DNA of 64,000 nucleotides, taken from positions 62,001 through 126,000 of the forward strand of contig CAYPIU010000001.1 of NCBI GenBank assembly GCA_964410915.1. The letters run 5' to 3'. A program made the translations under genes and the position numbers. The DNA is from CAZFJG01 sp964410915 (GTDB lineage: Bacteria; Synergistota; Synergistia; Synergistales; JAFGMB01). Below the pieces are notes generated by a model. It was given only the letters and a program-made list of their open reading frames with translations. It was not told the DNA's origin and did no database searches. This document shows, piece by piece, positions 9,007 to 20,040 of this stretch; the first letter of the stretch is position 1; each line of letters starts with the position of its first letter.

Positions 9007-9828
9007 TTACCGGTATTGCATTATCTCTCTATAGATATACAGCCATTCATCGTATTGAAGTTCTTCAGCCCGGACAGAATGGCTTAATCCACTGTTTTCA
9101 AGAATTTCATCTATAATGCCTTTTTCCATGCAATAACCAGAAAGGAGAAGATTCTTTGCAAGAGTCTTTCTTCTCTGACCAAATCCAGATTTTATGAGTC
9201 TCTTCCATTCCGGATCAGAAGCCAGACCCAGATTCCTGAACAAGTCAATTTTCAAAACAACTGAATCTACACCAGGTACAGGTCTGAAAGATTCCGGAGA
9301 GACTTTCATAATTCTTCTTGCAGTTCCCATTGCCTGTATTACTATCCCGAGAGGATATCTTGCTTTTGTTCCTGCCGGAGCACATATTCTCAAAGCGGAT
9401 TCTTTCTGGACCATTATTATGAAGGTGTTTAGACCGTACGGAACAAGTTTTTCAAGAAGGGCCCAAATTAGTGGTGTGGTTATATTGTATGGTAAATTAG
9501 CGATCAGTTTGTTTGGAGGATCTTCCACCATTGTAGAATAATCAAACTTTACAGCATCCGACCAGATCAACTGTAATTTTGGGTACAATCTATCAAGTTT
9601 ATCGAGAAAAGGTTTAAGCCTCTGATCAAGTTCTACCGAATACAGTTTTTTGCATTTTGATGAAGCGAGTCTTCGGGTTAGAATTCCCTTTCCGGGCCCT
9701 ATTTCCAGAATAATATCTGAATCATTAATTTCTGCGGTTTTTACGATCTTTTCTACAATATTATTATCAATAAGGAAGTTCTGGCCGAGTATTGATTTTG
9801 GGAAAAATGGCTTATGATCATTGTTCAA
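9007..9828 (-). CDS. ksgA: 16S rRNA dimethyladenosine transferase
   Basis: KsgA (RsmA) dimethylates A1518 and A1519 of 16S rRNA using SAM. Motifs in order are SILGQNFLID near the N-terminus, ILEIGPGKGILTRRLA (SAM motif I), the IANLPYNITTPLIW catalytic motif, and FRPVPGVDSVVLKI. The start is taken as the TTG at 9828, with AAAGGA about 10 nt upstream, giving 273 residues. The longer ATG at 9867 (MVSRFFYRK) would read through the tRNA-Pro terminator hairpin and is unlikely. It sits downstream of tRNA-Pro but is separated from it by that terminator. Confidence 0.94.
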   Translation of the reverse strand: MNNDHKPFFPKSILGQNFLIDNNIVEKIVKTAEINDSDIILEIGPGKGILTRRLASSKCKKLYSVELDQRLKPFLDKLDRLYPKLQLIWSDAVKFDYSTMVEDPPNKLIANLPYNITTPLIWALLEKLVPYGLNTFIIMVQKESALRICAPAGTKARYPLGIVIQAMGTARRIMKVSPESFRPVPGVDSVVLKIDLFRNLGLASDPEWKRLIKSGFGQRRKTLAKNLLLSGYCMEKGIIDEILENSGLSHSVRAEELQYDEWLYIYREIMQYR

Positions 9829-9848
9829 GAAAATACGGTCCTTTCTGT

Positions 9849-9885
9849 AAAAAAAGCGGGAAACCACTTCTATGGTTTCCCGCTT
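9849..9885 (-). terminator. Intrinsic terminator of tRNA-Pro
   Basis: On the minus strand AAGCGGGAAACCA pairs perfectly with TGGTTTCCCGCTT around a 6-nt loop and is followed by a run of seven T. It ends the tRNA-Pro transcript just before ksgA and argues against the longer ksgA start. Confidence 0.92.
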
Positions 9886-9892
9886 GGATGTC

Positions 9893-9970
9893 TGGTCGGG
9901 ACGAGAGGATTTGAACCTCCGACCACCTGCACCCCATGCAGGTACGCTATCCAGGCTGCGCTACGTCCCG
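9893..9970 (-). tRNA. tRNA-Pro (anticodon GGG), CCA encoded
   Basis: The minus strand folds as a complete cloverleaf. The acceptor CGGGACG/CGTCCCG is followed by ACCA. The D arm is GTAGCGCAGCCTGGATAGC. The anticodon stem CCTGC/GCAGG holds loop ATGGGGT, giving anticodon GGG. The T arm is GGAGGTTCAAATCCTC. It reads CCC and CCU proline codons. It has its own promoter and terminator. Confidence 0.95.
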
Positions 9971-9982
9971 TGAACAGAGGGT

Positions 9983-10011
9983 ATTTTACCCTTCCTTGAC
10001 GTTACGGTCAA
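9983..10011 (-). promoter_or_regulatory. Sigma-70-type promoter of tRNA-Pro
   Basis: On the minus strand TTGACC (10011-10006) is spaced 17 nt from TAAAAT (9988-9983). Transcription would begin about 6 nt before the tRNA 5' end, as is common for tRNA genes. Confidence 0.85.
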
Positions 10012-10221
10012 GTATTTTCATAAAGTGTATCACCAGCAATAGAATATGTCACATTTTGCAATAAACTGAAGAATACACTTGTTTCTGTTTTAAGACTTTC
10101 TTTCTAATGGTTTCAGACAGGAAAGCGATTTATAGGATGGAAAGGACTCTTCTGATCTCAAATAATGTGGATCTCAAGCCAGCAAAACTCTATATTCAAT
10201 TGTTTACATCTTACATTGAAA
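10012..10221. other. Intergenic stretch with no recognised feature
   Basis: Together with the flanking signals this is the longest gene-poor stretch on the left side (tRNA-Pro to nifJ). I find no open frame with a ribosome-binding site, no tRNA and no strong dyad here apart from the tRNA-Pro promoter and the nifJ terminator listed separately. Confidence 0.5.
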
Positions 10222-10251
10222 CAGGGTGACAAGATCGCTCTTGTCACCCTG
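10222..10251 (-). terminator. Terminator hairpin downstream of nifJ
   Basis: CAGGGTGACAAGA pairs perfectly (13 bp) with TCTTGTCACCCTG around a TCGC loop. On the minus strand it follows the nifJ stop by about 30 nt and is followed by TTTCAATGT, a modest T tract. Confidence 0.8.
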
Positions 10252-10281
10252 ACGAAAATAACCTGAAAATAGTTTGCTAAA

Positions 10282-13842
<3,561 letters not shown>

Positions 13843-14038
13843 TTATTAATTTCCCGCAATCATCTGAAAATAACTGTCAGGATCACGGGGTAATTCACCT
13901 TATTCTTGTAATATCGGCATATATTTTCGGGTTGATCCATGGAAAAGATCCATTTGTCTGTTAAAATTCCCGAATGACCTGAATTGAATATTAACATGGT
14001 ACGTTCCGTTTGTGCACGTTTAATCTATCGCGTATCAT

Positions 14039-14066
14039 ATTATAGAGCAAGGGTATTTTTGTACAA
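14039..14066 (-). promoter_or_regulatory. Promoter of nifJ
   Basis: On the minus strand TTGTAC (14066-14061) is followed after 16 nt by TATAAT (14044-14039). The predicted start leaves an untranslated leader of roughly 200 nt before nifJ, in which I see no clear riboswitch. Confidence 0.7.
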
Positions 14067-14087
14067 CTGGTTTTGATAAATTATATT
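14059..14087 (+). promoter_or_regulatory. Putative promoter of the trmB operon, -35 overlapping that of nifJ
   Basis: TTGTAC (14059-14064) is spaced 17 nt from TATATT (14082-14087). Because GTAC is self-complementary, the -35 boxes of this promoter and the leftward nifJ promoter overlap, so the two polymerases should compete. Confidence 0.55.
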
Positions 14088-14109
14088 ATGATATTTTCAA
14101 ATATCATAA
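14086..14109. promoter_or_regulatory. Perfect 11-bp inverted repeat at the trmB promoter
   Basis: TTATGATATTT-TC-AAATATCATAA is a perfect dyad lying at the -10/+1 region of the trmB promoter and just behind the nifJ -35. The position fits a repressor site; the protein is unknown. It has no T run and is 44 nt from the trmB start. Confidence 0.5.
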
Positions 14110-14153
14110 ACATGTCTTAATATATCAAGTCTGAGTTCGGAGGTAAGTTGTAT

Positions 14154-15107
14154 ATGACAAAGATATTGGAAGAAATTATAGTACGACCTGAAATTCTTGA
14201 TATTCCATTTGATAATAAAAGTCTGTGTAAGGACAAGACCAGTAAAGTAATGGTCGATATCGGGTTCGGGAATGGAGAGTTTCCTGTTCATCTTGCAAGG
14301 GAACAAAGTGATGTTATGGTTTTCGGGATCGAACTCTCTCTGTTCTGCATCAAAAAAGCTTTGAAAAGAGTATCAAGAACCGGTATACATAATATCAGAT
14401 TAATGCAGGGTGACGCCAGGTTTTTACTCAGAGAATTTTTTCCTGATTCATCTGTAGACAAACTATTCATGAATTTTCCCTGTCCCTGGCCAAAAAAAAG
14501 GCATATAAAACGCAGGGTTACAAATCCTTCTTTTATGGATACTGTAGCCTCAGTTCTGAAAAAGGGATCAATCTTTGAAGTTCTTACTGATGAATACTGG
14601 TATGCTGAAGAGATAGCAAAAAGTATGGGTCAACATCCTTCTCTTTCCGTAAGTGAAGTTATTTTGAACCCTGAACGGGATATAAATACTAAATATGAAA
14701 GAAAATGGTTAGAAGAGGGAAAAGACATCCATCTTGTCAGAATAAGAAAAGATTCTGATTTTTCAACTGTCAGGATCCTTCAGGGGGTAGAAGAAATAAT
14801 GCATTTTAAGTTGCCTGGTGTAAAAATATCTTTAACTGAACTTAAAGCCTTGAATGGAATGGGGGGTAAAGATGAACAGATACATTTTATATACAGGGAG
14901 GCTTACTCTGACGGTAATAATGCTTTTCTTCTGGAAACAGTTTCTTCCGATGGGGAATTTGAGCAAAAGTTCTATACAAAGATAGTTAATCAGGAAAAGG
15001 GTGCAATTATCAAGATAGATGATAATAGTTCACCATACAGAACACCGGCTCTGAAAAAGGCACTGGAAAACCTTTATACAAATTTCAGGTTAGAACATGA
15101 AGGATAA
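14154..15107 (+). CDS. trmB: tRNA (guanine46-N7)-methyltransferase with long C-terminal extension
   Basis: TrmB forms m7G46 in tRNAs using SAM. The N-terminal 210 residues match the family: MVDIGFGNGEFPVHLA (SAM motif I), FGIELSLFCIKKALKR, IRLMQGDARFLL, NFPCPWPKKRHIKRRVT and FEVLTDEYWY. About 100 further residues (from about 215 on: KLPGVKISLTELKAL ... SPYRTPALKKALENL) form an extra domain. Aquifex-type TrmB proteins also carry C-terminal extensions. The ATG at 14154 has GGAGG 10 nt upstream. It heads a group of RNA methylation genes (trmO, rsmD) and overlaps trmO. Confidence 0.87.
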   Translation: MTKILEEIIVRPEILDIPFDNKSLCKDKTSKVMVDIGFGNGEFPVHLAREQSDVMVFGIELSLFCIKKALKRVSRTGIHNIRLMQGDARFLLREFFPDSSVDKLFMNFPCPWPKKRHIKRRVTNPSFMDTVASVLKKGSIFEVLTDEYWYAEEIAKSMGQHPSLSVSEVILNPERDINTKYERKWLEEGKDIHLVRIRKDSDFSTVRILQGVEEIMHFKLPGVKISLTELKALNGMGGKDEQIHFIYREAYSDGNNAFLLETVSSDGEFEQKFYTKIVNQEKGAIIKIDDNSSPYRTPALKKALENLYTNFRLEHEG

Positions 15108-15489
15108 CTGGATATGTTTTGCTCCTATAGGGATTGTCCATTCAAAAGTAAGGAGGAAAATGCCTCCTGATTTCTTTATGAATAAGGTTAGTGTAATTGA
15201 GGTGTTTGAAAAGTATGAAGATGCTATTCAAGGTCTTGAAAACGAGGGGTTCATTACGGTTTTATTCTATTTTCATCAATCTGTAAAATATAAAATGAAA
15301 GTTCATCCAAGAGGGGATATGTCTCGTCCGCTTAAGGGTGTTTTTGCCACGTGTTCCCCTGAGAGACCCAATTTTATTGGTGTTTCCAAATGTGAACTGC
15401 TTAACGTCAAGGGGAGATTTCTTGCCGTAAATGGACTGGATGCTATTGATGGAACACCTGTAATGGATATTAAGCCATTCAGGTTTTGA
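15097..15489 (+). CDS. trmO: TsaA-like tRNA m6t6A37 methyltransferase (TrmO)
   Basis: TrmO N6-methylates t6A37 of tRNA-Thr. This 130-residue protein starts with PIGIVHSKVRRK, continues with ITVLFYFHQ, and has the family core HPRGDMSRPLKGVFATCSPERPNFIG and NGLDAIDGTPVMDIKP. The usual ATRSPxRPN reads ATCSPERPN here, an Arg-to-Cys change in an otherwise invariant loop. Only the single VirR-like beta-barrel domain is present, without the C-terminal domain of E. coli TrmO. The ATG overlaps trmB by 11 bp. Confidence 0.85.
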   Translation: MKDNWICFAPIGIVHSKVRRKMPPDFFMNKVSVIEVFEKYEDAIQGLENEGFITVLFYFHQSVKYKMKVHPRGDMSRPLKGVFATCSPERPNFIGVSKCELLNVKGRFLAVNGLDAIDGTPVMDIKPFRF

Positions 15490-15506
15490 GAGTCTGGTGA
15501 TCTGAT

Positions 15507-16007
15507 TTGAAAGAGGTAAGGCCAACGTCAGGAAAGGTATTGCAGGCTTTATTCAACATAATCGGTCCTGTAAATGGTTTATCATTCCTTGATCTTTTCG
15601 CAGGAACAGGTAGAGTGTCAATGGAAGCCTGGAGCAGAATGGCTGCAACAGTTATCGGAGTAGAACTTGTTCGTTCCAGATGCAATTCAGTCAGGGTTCC
15701 TTCAAATAATTCAAAAACACGGGAATTCAGGATCTTATGCATGAATGTCAGAAGAGCGGTAACTATGCTTGAAAAACAGGGAAGGTCATTCGATATTATC
15801 TTTGCCGACCCTCCATATGAGAGTGGGTGGTGTAAAGATCTACCGATCATACTCTCTTTGCGGCAACAAATTATCAAGTCAGATGGTATTCTTATTGTCG
15901 AACATTCTAAAAGGGAAAGTGTAGTCACAGAAAATACGCTTTTCAAACAGGTCGATATAAGAGTTTATGGTGATAATGTTCTTGAGATATTTAAAAAGAA
16001 TATTTGA
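15507..16007 (+). CDS. rsmD: 16S rRNA (guanine966-N2)-methyltransferase RsmD
   Basis: RsmD methylates G966 of 16S rRNA. Conserved blocks are KEVRPTSGKVLQALFNII, LSFLDLFAGTGRVSMEAWSR (SAM motif), the catalytic FDIIFADPPYESGW and ILIVEHSKRE. The 166 residues begin directly at the RPTS block. The roughly 20-residue N-terminal strand (R.ISG..KG..L) found in most homologues is absent, and an in-frame stop at 15498 prevents extension. The start is the TTG at 15507 with no strong ribosome-binding site. rsmD followed by coaD is a very common gene pair. Confidence 0.9.
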   Translation: MKEVRPTSGKVLQALFNIIGPVNGLSFLDLFAGTGRVSMEAWSRMAATVIGVELVRSRCNSVRVPSNNSKTREFRILCMNVRRAVTMLEKQGRSFDIIFADPPYESGWCKDLPIILSLRQQIIKSDGILIVEHSKRESVVTENTLFKQVDIRVYGDNVLEIFKKNI

Positions 16008-16039
16008 ACTGTTTGTGCAATATCAGGGAGGGTTTGTCT

Positions 16040-16543
16040 ATGAAACGCCCAGTGAAGGCTGTTTATCCAGGTTCATTTGATCCTATAACAAATGGGCATA
16101 TATATATTGCAGAAAGAGCAGCAGCTCTTTTTGATGAGTTAGTTGTTTCTGTGCTTCTTAACCCCGGGAAGAAAGCGACTTTCAGTATTGAAGAAAGACA
16201 GGCAATGGCCAGGGAAGCATTGAGTCATCTTCCAAATGTTAAGGTTAATTCCTTTACAGGGCTATTAGTTGATTTTCTCAGACAGGAGCATAGCAGGATA
16301 ATTATCCGGGGATTACGTGCTCTTTCGGATTTTGAATATGAATTTCAGCTTGCTCTAATGAACAGGCAGCTTGCTCCTGATATTGAGACCCTTTTCATTG
16401 TTACGGAAGCCAGATATTCCTATTTGTCCAGTCACGCAGTTAAAGATATATTCCATTTTGGAGGTCCAGTGCAGGAGATGGTTCCACCGGGTGTTTACAG
16501 GCGGCTTAGAGAAAGATTCGGCAGATCTTCGGCACAATCCTGA
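16040..16543 (+). CDS. coaD: Pantetheine-phosphate adenylyltransferase
   Basis: CoaD adenylates 4'-phosphopantetheine to dephospho-CoA. The 167-residue protein has the nucleotidyltransferase signature AVYPGSFDPITNGHIYI at the N-terminus. It continues with RLIIRGLRALSDFEYE-type residues (IIRGLRALSDFEYEFQLALMNR) and SSHAVKDI near the C-terminus. The ATG at 16040 follows GGGAGG; the upstream frame from 16004 is not used. It completes, with coaBC at 5 kb, two of the late CoA steps in this window. Confidence 0.96.
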   Translation: MKRPVKAVYPGSFDPITNGHIYIAERAAALFDELVVSVLLNPGKKATFSIEERQAMAREALSHLPNVKVNSFTGLLVDFLRQEHSRIIIRGLRALSDFEYEFQLALMNRQLAPDIETLFIVTEARYSYLSSHAVKDIFHFGGPVQEMVPPGVYRRLRERFGRSSAQS

Positions 16544-16547
16544 TGGT

Positions 16548-17756
16548 TCATATAAAAACTGGTCTTGAGTTTTTCTCTCTGTCTAATTGAGTGTTTTCAA
16601 CCAGGGATTCCCAGATTCTCGAAGATCTATGTTCAATATCCATCATTTTCCTTGCTACTGGATTAAACTGGGCAGAACTTCTTGTAATAACCGGCAGCTC
16701 AGATGAATGTCTCATCCGTCTCAGTAAGTTTCGACCCTTTTCCCTACAACCCAGAACTCTGATGTATTGCGGTCCACATCTCTGGAATGCTCTGTTATCC
16801 CAGTGATCCATAGCAAGCAGTGTATGGATGATCCCTCGCTGGATACGTCCCCGGGTATGTCTTTTTGAAGTACACTTATCAACAAGTTCTTCAAGGCTTC
16901 CAGATTCTAAAGAAAGGTTTTTCAACCTGTTAAGAAGACCTTCGCCCATTTCAGCGTACTGTATTGAGGTTTCAGGTTCCATCCTTTCCAGAACTATTCT
17001 TACAAGAGGCCATAATTTCTCCCTGTTTTTACAGATACGGCCTTTTTCAATGTTCTTTCTCAGGTTTTCTGCTGAGTAGTCAGGAACAAGACCTAATGCG
17101 TTATTGATCTTATCCCGGGCCAATAAGGTTCTGATGCCAGTCGCACTTGCAAATCCGGATCCTGTATCAGTTTCGTGAAATGTACGTCCAATCCTTTTTA
17201 CGGGGACAGGAATAATTTCAGAACCGGTCTCTATAAGTCTGCAGCAGTAACTGATAGCAAGATTATTGTTTGAATGGGAGGAAAAATCACCAGCACCTGG
17301 TAATAATTCATCTAAAGCGTGAGCTCTTGCTTCAACAAAAGAATATCCTTTCTTTAACATTGATTTGAGAGATACCTTGAAAGGTTCGGGTTCCTGAATT
17401 AAAATACCAGAGATTGTGTTTAAAAACGGGGAAGGGGATTCCATTCCGAAGGAAATATGGGTGACGATGCCACTTTTCCTCAATATATCTACGGAAGCAT
17501 TCGCAAAGGGCCCCGCGTTATGAGATGAAAAAACAACGGGTAGCTCCAGTACAAGGTCGGCGCCGGAAAGTAGAGCAGTTTCAGTTCTTTCCCATTTATC
17601 TATAAGTGCAGGTTCGCCTCTCTGTGTGAAACTGGAGGAAAGAACTATTACAGAGGCATCTGCGTTAGTTTTGGCCAGTGCCTGATTCAGTTGGTATTCG
17701 TGACCTTTATGAAATGGGTTATATTCTGCAACAATGCCCACAATACTGGGTTTCAT
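16548..17756 (-). CDS. tmcAL: tRNA(Met) cytidine acetate ligase
   Basis: TmcAL forms ac4C34 on elongator tRNA-Met from acetate and ATP through acetyl-AMP. The 402-residue protein starts MKPSIVGIVAEYNPFHKGHEYQL (nucleotidyltransferase HxGH), followed by VIVLSSSFTQRGEPALIDKWERTE, FSSHNAGPFANASVDIL and SNNNLAISY. These are family signatures of the former DUF795 group. GAAGG precedes the ATG at 17756; the frame to 17798 is not needed. It ends 5 bp from coaD, tail to tail. It is divergent from ackA, whose enzyme handles acetate, TmcAL's substrate. The target elongator tRNA-Met lies at 53.8 kb. Confidence 0.9.
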   Translation of the reverse strand: MKPSIVGIVAEYNPFHKGHEYQLNQALAKTNADASVIVLSSSFTQRGEPALIDKWERTETALLSGADLVLELPVVFSSHNAGPFANASVDILRKSGIVTHISFGMESPSPFLNTISGILIQEPEPFKVSLKSMLKKGYSFVEARAHALDELLPGAGDFSSHSNNNLAISYCCRLIETGSEIIPVPVKRIGRTFHETDTGSGFASATGIRTLLARDKINNALGLVPDYSAENLRKNIEKGRICKNREKLWPLVRIVLERMEPETSIQYAEMGEGLLNRLKNLSLESGSLEELVDKCTSKRHTRGRIQRGIIHTLLAMDHWDNRAFQRCGPQYIRVLGCREKGRNLLRRMRHSSELPVITRSSAQFNPVARKMMDIEHRSSRIWESLVENTQLDREKNSRPVFI

Positions 17757-17787
17757 GTTAATACCTTCTTTCTCATAATATAAAGAA

Positions 17788-17807
17788 GATACTTCCAAGG
17801 AAGTATC
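17788..17807. promoter_or_regulatory. Perfect 9-bp inverted repeat between tmcAL and ackA
   Basis: GATACTTCC-AA-GGAAGTATC sits alone in the 77-bp divergent space, 26 nt before the ackA start. It could be an operator for either gene or a hairpin in the ackA leader. I could not assign promoters around it with confidence. Confidence 0.5.
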
Positions 17808-17833
17808 AAGGTCAAGTATAGGAGGAAAGTATA

Positions 17834-19036
17834 ATGAAAATTCTTGTTCTCAACTGTGGAAGTTCTTCATTGAAATACCAGCTTTTTGATATGGAAAAGG
17901 AACAGCCCCTCGCTAAAGGTCTTGTAGAAAGGATCGGTATCGAAGGGTCCCGCATCAAGCATACCAAAACAGGTCAGGATCCAGTTGTTAAGAATTCTTC
18001 TATTCATAACCACAAGCAAGCTATAAAACTGGTTCTTGAAGAACTTCTGGATTCTAAAAATGGTGTAATTGGAAGTCTTGAAGAACTGTCTGCAATAGGG
18101 CATAGAGTTGTTCATGCCGGGGAGAAGTTTGCATATTCAGTTTTGATAAACAAAGAAGTTATTGATGCTCTTGAGGAATGTGTCCCACTTGCACCTCTTC
18201 ATAATCCGGCAAACCTGGAAGGAATAGAAGCAATGTTAGAAGTTCTTCCTGATATCCCGCAGGTAGGTGTTTTCGATACGGCTTTCCATCAGACCATGCC
18301 CGATCATGCATATGTTTACGGTGTTCCATACCATTACTATGAAAAATACAGGGTAAGAAGGTATGGATTTCATGGAACAAGTCATTTTTATGTTGCCAAT
18401 AAAGCTGCTGAGATCCTTGGCAAATCTGTTGAAGAACTAAAGATAATTACATGCCACCTTGGTAACGGAAGTTCTATAACTGCAGTAAAAAATGGCAAGT
18501 CAGTTGATACAAGTATGGGTTTTACTCCTGCTCCCGGTGTTATCATGGGGACAAGATGCGGAGACATTGATCCTCTTCTTCTTAATTTTATTGCTGAAGA
18601 GGAAGGTATTGACTATAAAACAATGGGTCATATACTTAATAAAGAAAGCGGGATACTTGGTATTTCCGGTATCAGCAGTGATCTGAGGGATATTGAGGAA
18701 GCTGCAGACGAAGGGAATTATCGTGCAGACCTGGCTCAGAAGATCCTTTACTACGGGATCAGAAAATATATTGGTGCTTATGCTGCTGCAATGGGTGGCG
18801 TTGATATTGTCGTATTCACGGCAGGTATTGGTGAAAACAGTACTTCTGCCAGGTTAAATATATGTGAAGGGCTTGAATTCCTTGGCATTAAGGTTGATGA
18901 GGAAAGAAATAATGTTCGCGGCAAAGAGACAGTCATAAGTTCCGATGACTCAACTGTTACCGTAATGGTAGTCCCAACTAATGAAGAACTTGTAATTGCA
19001 AGGGATACTGAAACTATTGTATCAGGAGGAAGATAA
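17834..19036 (+). CDS. ackA: Acetate kinase
   Basis: AckA interconverts acetyl phosphate and ADP with acetate and ATP, the last step of acetate fermentation. The 400-residue protein opens MKILVLNCGSSSLKYQLFD. It has HRVVHAGE, the VFDTAFHQTMPDHAYVYGVPYHYYEKYRVRRYGFHGTSH signature, HLGNGSSITAVKNGKSVDTSMGFTP and FTAGIGENS. AGGAGG precedes the ATG. Together with nifJ it supports an acetate-producing anaerobic metabolism. No pta gene is in the window. Confidence 0.98.
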   Translation: MKILVLNCGSSSLKYQLFDMEKEQPLAKGLVERIGIEGSRIKHTKTGQDPVVKNSSIHNHKQAIKLVLEELLDSKNGVIGSLEELSAIGHRVVHAGEKFAYSVLINKEVIDALEECVPLAPLHNPANLEGIEAMLEVLPDIPQVGVFDTAFHQTMPDHAYVYGVPYHYYEKYRVRRYGFHGTSHFYVANKAAEILGKSVEELKIITCHLGNGSSITAVKNGKSVDTSMGFTPAPGVIMGTRCGDIDPLLLNFIAEEEGIDYKTMGHILNKESGILGISGISSDLRDIEEAADEGNYRADLAQKILYYGIRKYIGAYAAAMGGVDIVVFTAGIGENSTSARLNICEGLEFLGIKVDEERNNVRGKETVISSDDSTVTVMVVPTNEELVIARDTETIVSGGR

Positions 19037-19073
19037 ATAGTTTTGTCTCGCTCGGAGATTTGGAGTGATCTGG

Positions 19074-19649
19074 ATGTCTATTACTAAACCACCTTCTGAC
19101 TGGCATTTTTATCTGGCTTTGCCGGATCCACAGGATACAAGGGAAATTAATCGTGAATGGACTGTTGAGATCAAAAATACTCTTTCATATGCCGGTCAGG
19201 AATTTACCTTCAGGGAACCAGTCAGTATATGGGTTGAGGGTTACTGGACAAAACCGCATTTCTTTTTGCAGATCGGAATAACGGGAAAGGCAGAAGTACC
19301 CTGTTCAAGGTGTCTGGAACTTACAGAGGTTGCAATAAAAGGCCAATTCAGTTATCTTTATGGTCTTGCTTCTGAAATTGAGGGTAAGGATGACAAGTCA
19401 GCAGATGATGAGAGTCTTGTAAGTATCAATTCCTGGAAGTCCGTCCTCGATATCAAGGATCAAGTCTGGGAATGCCTTATACTTTTGCTGCCGGAAAAAG
19501 TATTGTGTAAAGAGGGATGTAAAGGGCTTTGTCCTGTTTGTGGTGCTAACCTTAACCTGACAGATTGTAATTGTAGACAGGAAGATATTGATCCAAGGCT
19601 TTCAGTTTTGAGAGATATTTCGAAAGAATCCGGTGAAAGTGACCAATAA
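19074..19649 (+). CDS. yceD: DUF177 (YceD) family protein
   Basis: This is a 191-residue YceD/DUF177 protein, nearly always encoded directly before rpmF; E. coli and plant homologues are tied to 23S rRNA processing. Visible features are VPCSRCLELTEVAIKGQF in the centre, and a C-terminal cysteine group CKEGCKGLCPVCGANLNLTDCNC that is typical of the family and likely metal-binding. The ATG at 19074 has GGAG at 8 nt. It is 20 bp upstream of rpmF and presumably co-transcribed with ackA. Confidence 0.9.
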   Translation: MSITKPPSDWHFYLALPDPQDTREINREWTVEIKNTLSYAGQEFTFREPVSIWVEGYWTKPHFFLQIGITGKAEVPCSRCLELTEVAIKGQFSYLYGLASEIEGKDDKSADDESLVSINSWKSVLDIKDQVWECLILLLPEKVLCKEGCKGLCPVCGANLNLTDCNCRQEDIDPRLSVLRDISKESGESDQ

Positions 19650-19669
19650 AAGAAAAGGAGGGGATTAAT

Positions 19670-19867
19670 TTGGCAGTACCAAAATCGAGGCTTTCTCATG
19701 CTCGTTCGCATAAAAGGAAAGCAAAATGGCTTGGTTCGGCAAAGGCGCCTGAAATGAGTGCATGTACGCATTGTGGTGAAATGATCAGAAACTATCATGC
19801 ATGTCCTGAATGTGGGTATTACAAAAATCGCAAAGTGATTTCAAAATCGCAAGAAGACGACGAATAG
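19670..19867 (+). CDS. rpmF: Ribosomal protein bL32
   Basis: This 65-residue large-subunit protein starts MAVPKSRLSHARSHKRKAKW and carries a complete four-cysteine zinc ribbon (CTHCG...CPECG), the zinc-binding form of L32. The start is TTG at 19670 with AGGAGGGG upstream. A strong terminator follows. Confidence 0.97.
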   Translation: MAVPKSRLSHARSHKRKAKWLGSAKAPEMSACTHCGEMIRNYHACPECGYYKNRKVISKSQEDDE

Positions 19868-19915
19868 TAATATACTTATAAAGCAATGTGATACCTATGT
19901 TTAACAATATACTTT

Positions 19916-19943
19916 AGAGGAGGCGTATGCCTCCTCTTTTTTT
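19916..19943 (+). terminator. Intrinsic terminator after rpmF
   Basis: AGAGGAGGC pairs perfectly with GCCTCCTCT around GTAT and is followed by seven T. It separates the ackA-yceD-rpmF unit from the fapR operon. Confidence 0.95.
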
Positions 19944-19954
19944 ACCTACCGAAC

Positions 19955-19983
19955 TTGACCCACTTGTATAAAACATTTATACT
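19955..19983 (+). promoter_or_regulatory. Promoter of the fapR-fab operon
   Basis: TTGACC (19955-19960), a 17-nt spacer and TATACT (19978-19983) form a near-consensus sigma-70 promoter, 58 nt upstream of the fapR start. Confidence 0.85.
19966..19982. promoter_or_regulatory. 17-bp palindrome in the promoter, candidate FapR operator
   Basis: GTATAAA-ACA-TTTATAC is a perfect dyad filling the spacer and most of the -10 box of the fapR promoter. FapR in Bacillus binds a 17-bp palindrome at its own promoter and is released by malonyl-CoA. The base sequence here is not the Bacillus consensus, so identity as the FapR site is inferred from position, size and symmetry. Confidence 0.6.
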
Positions 19984-20040
19984 CTCCCTATTCTTTATAT
20001 CAGATATTAATAGCAGGTCCTAAAAGAGGTGAGTAAACCA

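Noticed and set aside
9814..9999. 61-residue frame spanning the tRNA-Pro antisense strand
   Set aside because: It covers the tRNA gene and its terminator; the GFEPPTTCTPCR-type peptide is the well-known artefact of translating antisense tRNA.
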